Position numbers and translations under genes: made by a program
Shown: positions 47,559 to 54,893 of the stretch, piece by piece
Layout: each line of letters starts with the position of its first letter
Numbering within the stretch: position 1 is the first letter of the stretch
Origin: Marichromatium purpuratum 984
Lineage (GTDB): Bacteria; Pseudomonadota; Gammaproteobacteria; Chromatiales; Chromatiaceae
Length of the DNA stretch: 64,000 bases
Reading direction: 5' to 3'
Assembly: GCF_000224005.2 (NCBI RefSeq)
Contig: NZ_CP007031.1
Coordinates: forward strand, 1,289,501-1,353,500
The notes under the pieces: generated by a model
What the model was told of the DNA's origin: nothing
The model's input: only the letters and a program-made list of their open reading frames with translations
Databases searched by the model: none

Positions 47559-47646
47559 CAGCCACCAGTCGCCAGTCGTCAGTCACTGAGCGTCGGCGCT
47601 CTCCGCTGGGGGCTGTCAGCTGGCGGCTGGTGGCTGAAAGCTACCC
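47559..47646. repeat. Pair of opposed heptamer tracts
   Basis: CAGCCAC, CAGTCGC, CAGTCGT, CAGTCAC (47559-47586) face GCTGGGG, GCTGTCA, GCTGGCG, GCTGGTG, GCTGAAA, GCTACCC (47605-47646). The right tract covers the stop codon of the Fe-S membrane-protein gene. Confidence 0.7.
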
Positions 47647-48774
47647 CGTGGTTGAAGCATCGCCGGCCCCACGCCGGGTCCGCCGACGCTTTGCCGCGGC
47701 CTCGCGCAGCAGGGCGAGGGCGCGGTAGCCGCCGTGGACGAGCTTGCTGTAGGGGATGAGCAGGAAGAAGGCGATCACGGTGGCGAGGTGGAGCGCGAGC
47801 AGCACGCCCATCGCCGCGGTGGCGCGCCAGCCGAGCAGGGCCAGGCCGCTAAGCGCGACGGCGGCGAGCAGTGCGAGCAGCGCGGCGTCGGCGCCACGGC
47901 TCGCGCTGGTGCTCGGCGTCGGGTCGGCGCGCAGGGTGAGCCAGGCCAGCCCGAAGGTGGCGATGGTCATCGCCAGTCCGCCGAGGGTGCCGAGCACCAC
48001 CGGCAGGCTCCACCAGGGGTAGGGCGCCTGCAGCCCGAGCAGATGGTGATAGACGGTGGCGACCGTGGTCGCGGCGAGACAGCCGAGCAGCCCGAGCAGC
48101 AGGGTGTGGTGTAGCCGACGGCGCCAGTGCGAGGGGCGGTCGTCGAGGTCGTTGCAGCCGGGACCGCCGCCGCGCAGGTTGCGCAGGGTGGCGAGATCGG
48201 CGAGCGCGGCGCGCCAGTCACGCCACGCCGGGGGCGGTTCGCCGGCGCTCGCGCCCTCGCGCCACACCCGGCGCAGCGATACGGTGACGGCCAGCAGCGA
48301 CCAGCCCAGCGGCAACGCTGCGAGCAGGCTCATCCAGCCCCAGGGGATCACGGCATAGAAGGCGCCGGGGCCCTGGTGCGCGGCGAACAGCACTGTGTGG
48401 GGCACCAGCGCGAGCACCGCGCCGAGTACCAGCGCGATGGTCGCCAGTGCCACCAGCAGCGCACTCGCCGGGCCATCGACCAGCAGCCGTGCCAGCGGGC
48501 GCGGCCAGGCGTGGCGCAGATAGGCGTGGTGGCGCAGCTCGGTCAGCGCCCGGGGGACGTTGACCGCGAAGGGGTGCGGCGGCGCGTACTGGCAGGCATA
48601 GAGACAGTTGCGACAGTGGTGACAGAGATGGGCGAGGTGTTCGAGGTCGGTGTCGGTCAGCGCCGGGCGCAGCCGCGCCGACTCGAAGACGTCGCAGAAG
48701 CCGTTGCAGTAGCCACAGGCGTTGCAGATGGCGAGCGCGCGCCGCGCCTCGGCGTGGGGATCAGTTGAGGACAT
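47641..48774 (-). CDS. tcuB: TcuB/CobZ C-terminal-type Fe-S membrane protein
   Basis: A 377-residue protein. The N-terminal 100 residues hold two [4Fe-4S] motifs (ICNACGYCNGFC and LCHHCRNCLYACQYAPP); six or so membrane segments follow, as in the TcuB/CitB family. In tricarballylate use TcuB re-oxidises the flavoprotein TcuA through the quinone pool. In Rhodobacter capsulatus the equivalent region is the C-terminal half of CobZ. It overlaps the flavoprotein gene by 14 bp. Its last residues (GAGDASTTG) are encoded within a tandem repeat. The start at 48774 begins just before the first Fe-S motif. Confidence 0.85.
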   Translation of the reverse strand: MSSTDPHAEARRALAICNACGYCNGFCDVFESARLRPALTDTDLEHLAHLCHHCRNCLYACQYAPPHPFAVNVPRALTELRHHAYLRHAWPRPLARLLVDGPASALLVALATIALVLGAVLALVPHTVLFAAHQGPGAFYAVIPWGWMSLLAALPLGWSLLAVTVSLRRVWREGASAGEPPPAWRDWRAALADLATLRNLRGGGPGCNDLDDRPSHWRRRLHHTLLLGLLGCLAATTVATVYHHLLGLQAPYPWWSLPVVLGTLGGLAMTIATFGLAWLTLRADPTPSTSASRGADAALLALLAAVALSGLALLGWRATAAMGVLLALHLATVIAFFLLIPYSKLVHGGYRALALLREAAAKRRRTRRGAGDASTTG

Positions 48775-50146
48775 GACGCGCCGCCTCCTCGCCGGCGATG
48801 CGCCCGAACACCATGCCGATGGTGAGCGCGAGTCCGGAGACATAGCCGCGCGGGATCAGGTTAGGTTGCATCGCGACCCCCGCAGCGAACAGGTTGGTGG
48901 CGACCCCGCCTCGCGTCAGCCGCACCCGGGTGTCGGGGGCGACGGCGAGACCCTGGTAGCCGAAGGTGATGCCCGGGCGCATCGGGTAGGCGGCGAAGGG
49001 CGGGGTGTCGAGCACCCGCGCATGGCCGCTCTTGGGCGGCTCCAGCCCCTCGGTGTGACCGGCCTCCGGGGTCTCGCCCGGACGCACGGCGGCGTTGTAG
49101 GCGGCGAGGGTGGCAATGAGCGCCTCCGGGTCGAGTCCGAGGCGCCCGGCCAGCGCCTCCGGGGTTGGGGCCGTGATCGGTGGGTAGAGCGAGGGTGGGG
49201 CGCTCTGCCACGCCGGGGTGTCGAGCACCAGATAGGCGACCTGGTCGGGACAGTCGATCAGCCGTTGGCCCCAGCGGGCATAGCGGGTCGAGGCGGTATC
49301 GCCACCCTCGTCGAGGAAGCGTCGACAAGCGCCGTCGACGACGATCCCGGCGGGCATGCAGCGCACCCGGGTGACGATGCCGCCGTCATCGACCGGCGCG
49401 CGCCCGTCGATCGCGACCAGATGGGCGCGCCCCGGGTCGCCGACCGGCTCGGCGCCCTGTTCGAGCAGGCGCAGCAGCGCTCGGCCCTCGGAGTAGGGGG
49501 TGCCGCGATTGAGGATGCCGGCGGCGCGCGCGCCCCAGTGCCGGGCGAGCCAGTCGCGGTTGGCGTGGGGGCCGCCGCTGCAGAGGAGCAGTGCGCCGGG
49601 GGCGAGGTGCAGGGTCGCGCCGTGCGGGTCGCGCACCCCGACCCGCTCGACCCGCTCGCCGTCCAGGCCCGGGTCGTCGAGCGCGTACTGGTAGTGGATG
49701 GCGACGCCGAGCCGTTCGGCCTCGGCATAGAGCGCGTTGATCATCGCGGTGCCGCCGCCGAGCAGGAAGGCGGTCTTGCGCGAGGGCGGCAGTACCCCGC
49801 TGGCACGCGGCTGCAGCGCCACCCCGCAGCCGCCGAGCCATGCGGGCAGGTCGGCCGAGCGCTCGACCAGCAGCCGGGCGAGCAGCGGGTCGGTCCCGCC
49901 CTCGGTCACCCCTTGCAAGTCGGCGAGGAAGGTCGCGGCCGGATAGGGACCGCTCGACAGCGCGTTGGCGGTGTCGTGGGCATAGCGGAAGTTGCGCGCA
50001 TGACGGGTGTTGCCGCCGCGTCGGGCGCGGGGCGCCTGTTCGATCAGGGTCACCCGGGCGCTGGCGCGGCGTGCGCTGATCGCCGCGCACAGCGCCGCAG
50101 TGCCACCACCGGCGACGAGGACGTCCGGGGTCGGGTCGGGGATCAT
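48761..50146 (-). CDS. cobZ: CobZ-type flavoprotein (TcuA family), probable precorrin-3B synthase
   Basis: A 461-residue FAD-dependent oxidoreductase. The dinucleotide-binding motif is VLVAGGGTAALCAAISARR near the N terminus, with TRHARNFRYAHD soon after; the C-terminal part has ITFGYQGLAVAPDTRVRL and the FAD-binding end AAGVAMQPNLIPRGYVSG. The family includes tricarballylate dehydrogenase TcuA and the N-terminal half of CobZ, which replaces CobG in making precorrin-3B. The surrounding cob genes and the lack of a cobG in the window favour the CobZ role. Tricarballylate oxidation cannot be excluded by sequence alone. Confidence 0.8.
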   Translation of the reverse strand: MIPDPTPDVLVAGGGTAALCAAISARRASARVTLIEQAPRARRGGNTRHARNFRYAHDTANALSSGPYPAATFLADLQGVTEGGTDPLLARLLVERSADLPAWLGGCGVALQPRASGVLPPSRKTAFLLGGGTAMINALYAEAERLGVAIHYQYALDDPGLDGERVERVGVRDPHGATLHLAPGALLLCSGGPHANRDWLARHWGARAAGILNRGTPYSEGRALLRLLEQGAEPVGDPGRAHLVAIDGRAPVDDGGIVTRVRCMPAGIVVDGACRRFLDEGGDTASTRYARWGQRLIDCPDQVAYLVLDTPAWQSAPPSLYPPITAPTPEALAGRLGLDPEALIATLAAYNAAVRPGETPEAGHTEGLEPPKSGHARVLDTPPFAAYPMRPGITFGYQGLAVAPDTRVRLTRGGVATNLFAAGVAMQPNLIPRGYVSGLALTIGMVFGRIAGEEAARHVLN

Positions 50147-50331
50147 CGCAGCTGGGGACGGGGGGTGGGGCAGGGCCGCTCTAGCGGGCCGGACGCGGGT
50201 GGTTTGACAAGGGGTGACATGGGTTACAAGAATACTCGGCTTTGGCCTTGACCATACGAGAGGACCGCGCCCCATGCAACCGACCCCATCCCTGATCCGC
50301 GCACGCGTCGCATCGCGCAGGAGCCGAGCCC
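50147..50331. promoter_or_regulatory. Divergent cobZ-cobM intergenic region
   Basis: 185 bp with a consensus -35 TTGACA at 50204-50209 on the plus strand. The best -10 candidates (TACAAG at 50225, 15 bp away, or AATACT at 50231, 21 bp away) are off spacing, so an activator may be needed. No cobalamin riboswitch core was found. Confidence 0.35.
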
Positions 50332-51111
50332 ATGGGTAAGGTGTGGTTCGTCGGCGCCGGTCCGGGCGCGCCCGACCTGATCACGGTGCGCGGCACCCGG
50401 CTGCTGGCCGAGGCCGACGCCATCCTCTATACCGGCTCGCTGGTGGCCGAGACCGCGCTGCAGTGGGCCTCGCCCGAGTGCGAGATCGCCGATTCCAAGT
50501 CGATGGACCTGGCGCAGGTCACCGAGTGGCTCCTCGATCGCGCCGCGCGGTGCCAGACGGTGGTGCGCCTGCAGACCGGCGACCCGACCCTCTACGGCGT
50601 CGTCGCCGAGCTGGCGCGGCCACTCGACGCCGCCGGGGTCGAGGTCGGTATCGTCCCCGGGGTGTCCTCGGCGATGGCCTCGGCGGCGGCCGCCGGCGAG
50701 TGCCTGACTCTGCCCGAGGTCACCCAGACAGTGATCTTCACCCGCGTCTCCGAGCGTACCAAGATGCCCGAGCGCGAGCACTTCGCCGGGCTTGCCGCGC
50801 ACGGCTGCACCCTCTGCATCTTCCTCTCGATCGAGCGCATCGAGTCGATCGCCCAGAGCCTGGAGGAGGCCGGTTGGGCCGCCGATGCGCCGGTGGTGGT
50901 GGTGCACAAGGCGACCTGGCCGGGCGAGGAGCTGGTGCTGCGCGGCACCATCGCCGACATCGCCGCGCGTTGCCGCGAGGCTAAGGTCGAGCGTCAGGCG
51001 CTGATCCTGGTCAGCCCCGCGCTCGGCGCCCGCCAGCACGCCCCGCGCGCCACCTCAAAGCTCTACGACGCCAGCTTCCCGCGCCGCTTCCGCCCGGCGC
51101 GCGAGGATTGA
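50332..51111 (+). CDS. cobM: Precorrin-4 C11-methyltransferase
   Basis: A 259-residue tetrapyrrole methylase. VWFVGAGPGAPDLITVRG, LYTGSLV, LQTGDPTLYGVVAEL and VPGVSSAMASAAAAGECLTLP are CobM/CbiF hallmarks, and FTRVSERTKMPERE is specific to the C11 enzyme. It makes precorrin-5. It lies divergent from cobZ, whose product supplies the upstream ring-contraction substrate. The ATG is preceded by AGGAG about 13 nt upstream. A repeat module begins 6 bp after the stop. Confidence 0.95.
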   Translation: MGKVWFVGAGPGAPDLITVRGTRLLAEADAILYTGSLVAETALQWASPECEIADSKSMDLAQVTEWLLDRAARCQTVVRLQTGDPTLYGVVAELARPLDAAGVEVGIVPGVSSAMASAAAAGECLTLPEVTQTVIFTRVSERTKMPEREHFAGLAAHGCTLCIFLSIERIESIAQSLEEAGWAADAPVVVVHKATWPGEELVLRGTIADIAARCREAKVERQALILVSPALGARQHAPRATSKLYDASFPRRFRPARED

Positions 51112-51116
51112 CTGTG

Positions 51117-51143
51117 AACCGCAAAGGCGCAAAGGACGCGAAG
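51117..51143 (+). repeat. AACCGCAAAG-type dispersed module
   Basis: AACCGCAAAGGCGCAAAGG then ACGCGAAG, 5 bp after the cobM stop codon. It is inverted relative to 51393-51419. Confidence 0.7.
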
Positions 51144-51232
51144 CAGAGAAGCGCGTGATGGGCTTCCAGGCGGGGGCAGTCGACAGTGTGGCGGTTCATC
51201 CTTCTGATGACTGTCTCGGGATGCACGCGTCC

Positions 51233-51253
51233 ACTGGCGGCTGAGGGCTGATT
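51233..51253 (-). repeat. Short heptamer tract
   Basis: ACTGGCG, GCTGAGG, GCTGATT: three units of the heptamer family within the cobM-cbiZ gap. Confidence 0.55.
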
Positions 51254-51392
51254 GCTTACCCGGTGGTGACCAAGGTCACTTCGCGCGTCCCTTGATTGCA
51301 GAGGGCGCGGTCGGACCATCCTCGGCCATCGCCACTGTTTATCGGCCTTTTTCGCCAAGCATGCCGCGCCTTACCCGGCCCGTCCGGCTCAT

Positions 51393-51419
51393 CTTTGCGC
51401 CCTTCGCGGCTTTGCGGTT
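51393..51419 (-). repeat. AACCGCAAAG-type dispersed module, inverted
   Basis: The plus strand reads CTTTGCGCCCTTCGCGG then CTTTGCGGTT. With the copy at 51117-51143 it forms a 27-bp imperfect inverted repeat around 249 bp. Confidence 0.7.
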
Positions 51420-51484
51420 CAATCCCGCTGGCCGCTGAAGACCTTTCCTCGCCCCCACGATTCAGCCACTCTCAGGTCCCGCCC

Positions 51485-52636
51485 ATGTTGCTCGAAGAGA
51501 CCGATCGTTATCAGCTCCATCGTCGGGGCCGCTATCTGTACGCCGCGCTGGCGCGGCCGCACCGGGTGCTCAGTACCTGCCGGATCAACGGCGGGCTGCG
51601 CGAGGATCTGACCCATGTGGCCAATCACCAGGGCTGCGAGGGTGTGGCGCACGACCCGCGCGGGGCCACCGCGGTCGACGAGGGGCCGGGTGGCTACCAT
51701 GTGCGCGCCTGCGAGGATGCCGGGTTGCCGCCGTCGCGCACCGCGCTGATGGCCACCGCCGCCAACATGCAGTGCGCGGTGCTCGGGCATGCCGCCGAGG
51801 GCGATCTGGCGGTGACCGTGGCCGCCACCGCCGGGGTGCTTGGCAACGCCACCCGTGCCGGGGATCGCGCCGGCTGGCTGGAGTGCGAGGAGGGCTGTCG
51901 GGCGCGCGCTGCCGCGTCCGAGGCGGCGCCACCCGAGCGTGGCGCCGGTACCATCGTCACCCTGGTGTTCGTCAATCAGCCGTGCACGCCGGCCTGTCTG
52001 GTGCGCGCCGCGACCCTGGTGACCGAGGGCAAGAGCGCGGCGGTGCTCGATCTACGTGTGCCCAGCCTGCAATCGAGCGCGCTGGCCACCGGCACCGGCA
52101 CCGATCAGCTCGCCATCGCCGCGCCGCTGGCACGCGAGGGTGAGTGGGAGCGGCAGTGGGCTGGCGGGCACAACCTGCTCGGCGAGCTGCTCGGGCGCGC
52201 CACCCATCAGGCGGTGACCCGCTCGCTGCTGTTGCAAAACGGGCTCTGTCCCGAGCTGCGGCGCAACCTCTGCGGCGCGCTCGGACGTCACGGCTGCGAC
52301 GAGCAGGCGCTGTGCCGCGCCGCCGAGCGCTGGCTGGCGGCGGATCTCGCCGAGGTCTTTGCCCGTAACCTGCAGGCGCTGGTGCACGACCCGCTGAGTG
52401 CGGCGGCGGCCTTCGCCCTGGCCGAGGTGCTGGATCTGGCCCGCGACGGGGTGTTGCACGCCGAGGTCGCCCGCGAGGCGGTGCTCAACCAGGCCGCGCA
52501 GCTCGGCGCGGCGGTGGCGGTGCGCCCGGATGCCTTCGTGGCGCTGCGCGAGCGTCTGCTCGCCGAGCCGGGGCTTGCGCCCGCCGAGCTGGCGGCACTG
52601 GCGGTGGTCGAGGGGTTTGCGCGCAAATGGAACTGA
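51485..52636 (+). CDS. cbiZ: Adenosylcobinamide amidohydrolase CbiZ
   Basis: A 383-residue protein with CbiZ hallmarks: LSTCRINGGLREDLTHVANHQ early, ATAGVLGNATRAGD in the middle and GTIVTLVFVNQPCTPACL followed by TEGKSAAVLDL and ATGTGTDQLAIAAP. CbiZ removes the aminopropanol arm from adenosylcobinamide or from foreign cobamides, returning adenosylcobyrate, so that the cell can rebuild its own cobamide. It overlaps cobD by 10 bp; CobD uses the same intermediate, which fits a remodelling operon. The C-terminal 120 residues beyond the core are an extension, rich in Ala and Leu. The start at 51485 precedes the conserved core; frame upstream looks non-coding. Confidence 0.88.
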   Translation: MLLEETDRYQLHRRGRYLYAALARPHRVLSTCRINGGLREDLTHVANHQGCEGVAHDPRGATAVDEGPGGYHVRACEDAGLPPSRTALMATAANMQCAVLGHAAEGDLAVTVAATAGVLGNATRAGDRAGWLECEEGCRARAAASEAAPPERGAGTIVTLVFVNQPCTPACLVRAATLVTEGKSAAVLDLRVPSLQSSALATGTGTDQLAIAAPLAREGEWERQWAGGHNLLGELLGRATHQAVTRSLLLQNGLCPELRRNLCGALGRHGCDEQALCRAAERWLAADLAEVFARNLQALVHDPLSAAAAFALAEVLDLARDGVLHAEVAREAVLNQAAQLGAAVAVRPDAFVALRERLLAEPGLAPAELAALAVVEGFARKWN

Positions 52637-53571
52637 CCTCTTCCGTCGCGCTGGTCCTCGGCGCTTGTCTGCTCGATGCCCTGCTCGGTGATCCGGTCTA
52701 TCGCTTCCATCCGGTGCGGCTGATCGGTGCCTGGATCCAGACCTGCGAGCGCGTGCTCTTTGCGCGCGGGCTCGATGGCTATCTCGGGGGTGTGCTGCAC
52801 TGGCTGCTGGTGGTCGGCGGTGCGCTCGGGGTGTGGTGGGTCGGCCATCTCGGGTTCGCTGCGCTGCACCCGGCGCTCGCCTTCGGCTGGGACCTGTTCA
52901 TCGCCTACAGCCTGCTCTGTACCCGCGATCTGCTCGGTCAGGGGTTGCGGGTGCTGCGCGCGCTCGATGACCTGCCGGCGGCGCGCCGGCATATGGTGAT
53001 GCTGGTCGGGCGTGACACCGACCGGCTCGATCGCGCCGGGATCGTGCGCGCCACCATCGAGAGCCTGTCGGAGAACCTCACCGACGGCGTGCTCACGCCG
53101 CTGTGGGCCTTCTGTCTGTTCGGGGTGCCGGGGCTGGTGGTGGTCAAGGCGATCTCCACGCTCGATTCGATGATCGGCTACAAGAACGATCGCTATCGTC
53201 GCTTCGGTTGGGCCGGGGCGCGCTCGGACGATGTGGTGCACTGGCTGCCGGCGCGTCTCTCGGTGCCGCTGATCGCGCTCGCCGCCGCGCTGTTGCGCGG
53301 CCATCCCCGGCTGGTGTGGCCGGCGTTGCGCTATCGCACGCTGCTGCCGAGCCCGAACTCGGGCTGGAGCGAGGCGGCCTGCGCCGGGGCGCTGCGGGTG
53401 CGGCTGCTCGGTCCGGTGTGGTACGGCGGCGTGCTGATGGGCGAGGCCTATATCGGCGATCCCGACTGGTCCGCCGACCTCGACGGCGCCGACCTGCGCC
53501 GCGCGCTGCGGTTGATCCTGGTCGCCGCGCTGCTGGCGCTGGGGTTCGGGTTGATGATGGTTGCGAGCTGA
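52627..53571 (+). CDS. cobD: Adenosylcobinamide-phosphate synthase CobD/CbiB
   Basis: A 314-residue inner-membrane enzyme. DALLGDPVYRFHPVRLIG near the N terminus, RDTDRLDRAGIVRATIESLSEN and the hallmark STLDSMIGYKNDRYRRFG are clear, as is LLPSPNSGWSEAACAGAL. It attaches aminopropanol (or its phosphate) to adenosylcobyrate. The ATG overlaps cbiZ by 10 bp. Several hydrophobic segments fit its known membrane location. Heptamer repeats begin 9 bp after the stop. Confidence 0.95.
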   Translation: MELTSSVALVLGACLLDALLGDPVYRFHPVRLIGAWIQTCERVLFARGLDGYLGGVLHWLLVVGGALGVWWVGHLGFAALHPALAFGWDLFIAYSLLCTRDLLGQGLRVLRALDDLPAARRHMVMLVGRDTDRLDRAGIVRATIESLSENLTDGVLTPLWAFCLFGVPGLVVVKAISTLDSMIGYKNDRYRRFGWAGARSDDVVHWLPARLSVPLIALAAALLRGHPRLVWPALRYRTLLPSPNSGWSEAACAGALRVRLLGPVWYGGVLMGEAYIGDPDWSADLDGADLRRALRLILVAALLALGFGLMMVAS

Positions 53572-53579
53572 AGACGAAT

Positions 53580-53642
53580 CAGCCGCCAGCCGCCAGCCGC
53601 CAGCCGCCAGCCGCCAGCCGCCAGCCGCCAGCCTCCAGTCGG
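53580..53642 (+). repeat. Heptamer repeat array, 9 units
   Basis: Seven perfect CAGCCGC units, then CAGCCTC and CAGTCGG. This is the longest plus-orientation tract in the window and lies in the cobD-sugE gap, opposed by 53765-53806. Confidence 0.9.
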
Positions 53643-53764
53643 CGCCCTCACTCAGCGACCGTCGCAAACGGCAAGCTGCGTAGGATGGGCAAAGTGCAAC
53701 GTGCCCATCTTCACAAGCTATCCGCCTCTTCGCCGGGCACGCTGCGCGTTGCCCGGCCTGCCGC

Positions 53765-53806
53765 GCTGGAGGCTGATAGCTGGCGGCTGGCGGCTGAAAG
53801 CCGGCG
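53765..53806 (-). repeat. Heptamer repeat tract, inverted orientation
   Basis: GCTGGAG, GCTGATA, GCTGGCG, GCTGGCG, GCTGAAA, GCCGGCG on the plus strand, 11 bp from the stop of the SMR gene. Confidence 0.8.
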
Positions 53807-53817
53807 GCTCGCCCCCC

Positions 53818-54144
53818 TTACTCCGGCGAGACCAGCTTGAGTCCGACGATGCCGATGACGATCAGGCCGACGAAGAAGAAGCGGGCGAGGGTGGCCGGTT
53901 CGGCGAACAGCCAGATGCCGATGGCGAAGGCGCCGACGGCGCCGATGCCGGTCCAGACCGCGTAGGCGGTGCCGATCGGGATGTCGCGCTGGGCGAGCAG
54001 TAGCAGCGCCCCGCTGGCGACCATGCAGACCGCCGCGAACAGGATCCAGCCCCAGCGCATGCCCTGATCGGTCATCCCGAGCTTGAGTCCGACCGGCCAC
54101 CCCCATTCGAACATGCCGGCGATGACGAGATAGATCCAGGCCAT
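53818..54144 (-). CDS. sugE: Small multidrug resistance protein, Gdx/SugE-type guanidinium exporter
   Basis: A 108-residue protein with four membrane helices. The essential Glu13 (AGMFEWGW), the GLKLGM segment and PIGTAYAVWTGIGAVGAF match the SugE/Gdx branch, which exports guanidinium, more than the EmrE drug-exporter branch. It has no adjacent SMR partner and so probably works as a homodimer. The start follows the family N terminus (MAWIYLVIAG). The gene is framed by repeats on both sides. A 7-bp hairpin lies about 48 bp upstream; I could not identify a guanidine riboswitch there. Confidence 0.9.
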   Translation of the reverse strand: MAWIYLVIAGMFEWGWPVGLKLGMTDQGMRWGWILFAAVCMVASGALLLLAQRDIPIGTAYAVWTGIGAVGAFAIGIWLFAEPATLARFFFVGLIVIGIVGLKLVSPE

Positions 54145-54191
54145 TGTGATGTCGTGTCTCCGTGATACGTGGGTGGTGAAATCAGGTGAGC

Positions 54192-54208
54192 CGGCTCGGT
54201 GCGAGCCG
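54192..54208 (-). other. Hairpin upstream of sugE
   Basis: CGGCTCG / CGAGCCG perfect arms with a 3-nt loop, 48-64 bp before the sugE ATG. It does not carry the ACGR loops of the guanidine-II riboswitch. It may be part of the leader mRNA or of the repeat region. Confidence 0.35.
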
Positions 54209-54223
54209 TGAAGTAGGAGCCGC

Positions 54224-54251
54224 CAGCGATCAGCCGCCAGCCGCCAGTGGC
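54224..54251 (+). repeat. Heptamer repeat tract, 4 units
   Basis: CAGCGAT, CAGCCGC, CAGCCGC, CAGTGGC; faces the array at 54312-54395. Confidence 0.75.
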
Positions 54252-54277
54252 CGTTTGCCCTCACGCGGCTCGGCTTT

Positions 54278-54304
54278 CTTCGCGTCCTTTGGGTCTTTGC
54301 GGTT
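54278..54304 (-). repeat. AACCGCAAAG-type dispersed module, inverted
   Basis: The plus strand reads CTTCGCGTCCTTTGGG then TCTTTGCGGTT, directly followed by the long heptamer array, showing that the two repeat types form one composite. Confidence 0.65.
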
Positions 54305-54311
54305 CAATCTC

Positions 54312-54395
54312 CTGGCGGCTGGCGGCTGGCGGCTGGCGGCTGGCGGCTGGCGGCTGGCGGCTGGCGGCTGGCGGCTGAAAGGCTGATCGCTGGAG
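54312..54395 (-). repeat. Heptamer repeat array, 12 units
   Basis: Nine perfect CTGGCGG units, then CTGAAAG, GCTGATC and GCTGGAG-type units. It is the longest tract of the family and lies in the folB-sugE gap. Confidence 0.88.
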
Positions 54396-54431
54396 GCGCT
54401 TCTCTCCAGCACGTTCTTGGGTCTCAGCGGC

Positions 54432-54794
54432 TCAGTCGTTCTGACGCGAGCCGCGCTCGATCTCGACGCCGACGTCGATGTCCACGCCGATGGCGCCGGG
54501 TTTGTTGATGCGCAGTCGTACCCAGGGGATGCCGAACTCCTCGCGCAGTACGGTGGCGCAGCGCTCGGCCAGGGTCTCGATCAGCTCGGCGCGGTTGTCG
54601 GTGACCTCGCGGCGGATGCGGCGGGCGACGGCGTCGTAGTCGAGGGCGTCGTCGATGTGGTCGGTGGCGGCGGCGCGGGCGGCGTCGGTGGCCAGCTCCA
54701 GGTCGAGGATCAGCGGGCGCGGCTGCGCCTTCTCCCAGTCGTGGATGCCGATGACGGTGTCGACGCGCAGGCCGCGGATGAAGACGGTGTCCAT
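54432..54794 (-). CDS. folB: Dihydroneopterin aldolase
   Basis: A 120-residue enzyme of folate synthesis that cleaves dihydroneopterin to 6-hydroxymethyl-dihydropterin. FIRGLRVDTVIGIHDWEKAQPR at the N terminus with the catalytic Glu21, DALDYDAV and the C-terminal RINKPGAI with the catalytic Lys are all present. It is divergent from plsY, with about 100 bp between starts, an arrangement common in gammaproteobacteria. It overlaps nothing and is probably monocistronic. Confidence 0.95.
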   Translation of the reverse strand: MDTVFIRGLRVDTVIGIHDWEKAQPRPLILDLELATDAARAAATDHIDDALDYDAVARRIRREVTDNRAELIETLAERCATVLREEFGIPWVRLRINKPGAIGVDIDVGVEIERGSRQND

Positions 54795-54893
54795 GACAGG
54801 CTCCGGTGGCGGCGAAAAGCGAGAGAGGATACGCCCTCGCGCCGGTGCGCGCGAGGCTTGACCTGTGGCGGCATCCCGGGTCCAATGCGCGCC

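Larger units (their letters stand above)
46964..47640. other. 677-bp repeat-rich intergenic region
   Basis: It separates bluB from the downstream end of the Fe-S membrane-protein gene. It holds two modules of AACCGCAAAG type in inverted orientation (47135-47162 and 47315-47341), several heptamer tracts, and a partly tandem 97- to 121-bp unit repeated from about 47430, whose third copy extends into the neighbouring gene's 3' end. No coding region or RNA gene was recognised. Confidence 0.6.
51112..51484. other. 373-bp repeat-bounded intergenic region
   Basis: The region between cobM and cbiZ is bounded by two inverted copies of the AACCGCAAAG module (51117-51143 and 51393-51419), with a short heptamer tract between them (51233-51253). 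No gene or RNA was recognised. It probably contains the cbiZ-cobD promoter. Confidence 0.55.

Noticed and set aside
51296-52636. Possible CbiD (cobalt-precorrin C1-methyltransferase) in the cob cluster
   Set aside because: The sequence lacks the CbiD start (RTGFTTG-like) and instead has CbiZ hallmarks such as ANHQG, GNATRAGD, TEGKSAAVLDL and ATGTGTD.
54145-54240. Guanidine riboswitch before the SugE/Gdx gene
   Set aside because: The only clear hairpin has a GTG/CAC loop, not ACGR, and I saw no guanidine-I or -III core.
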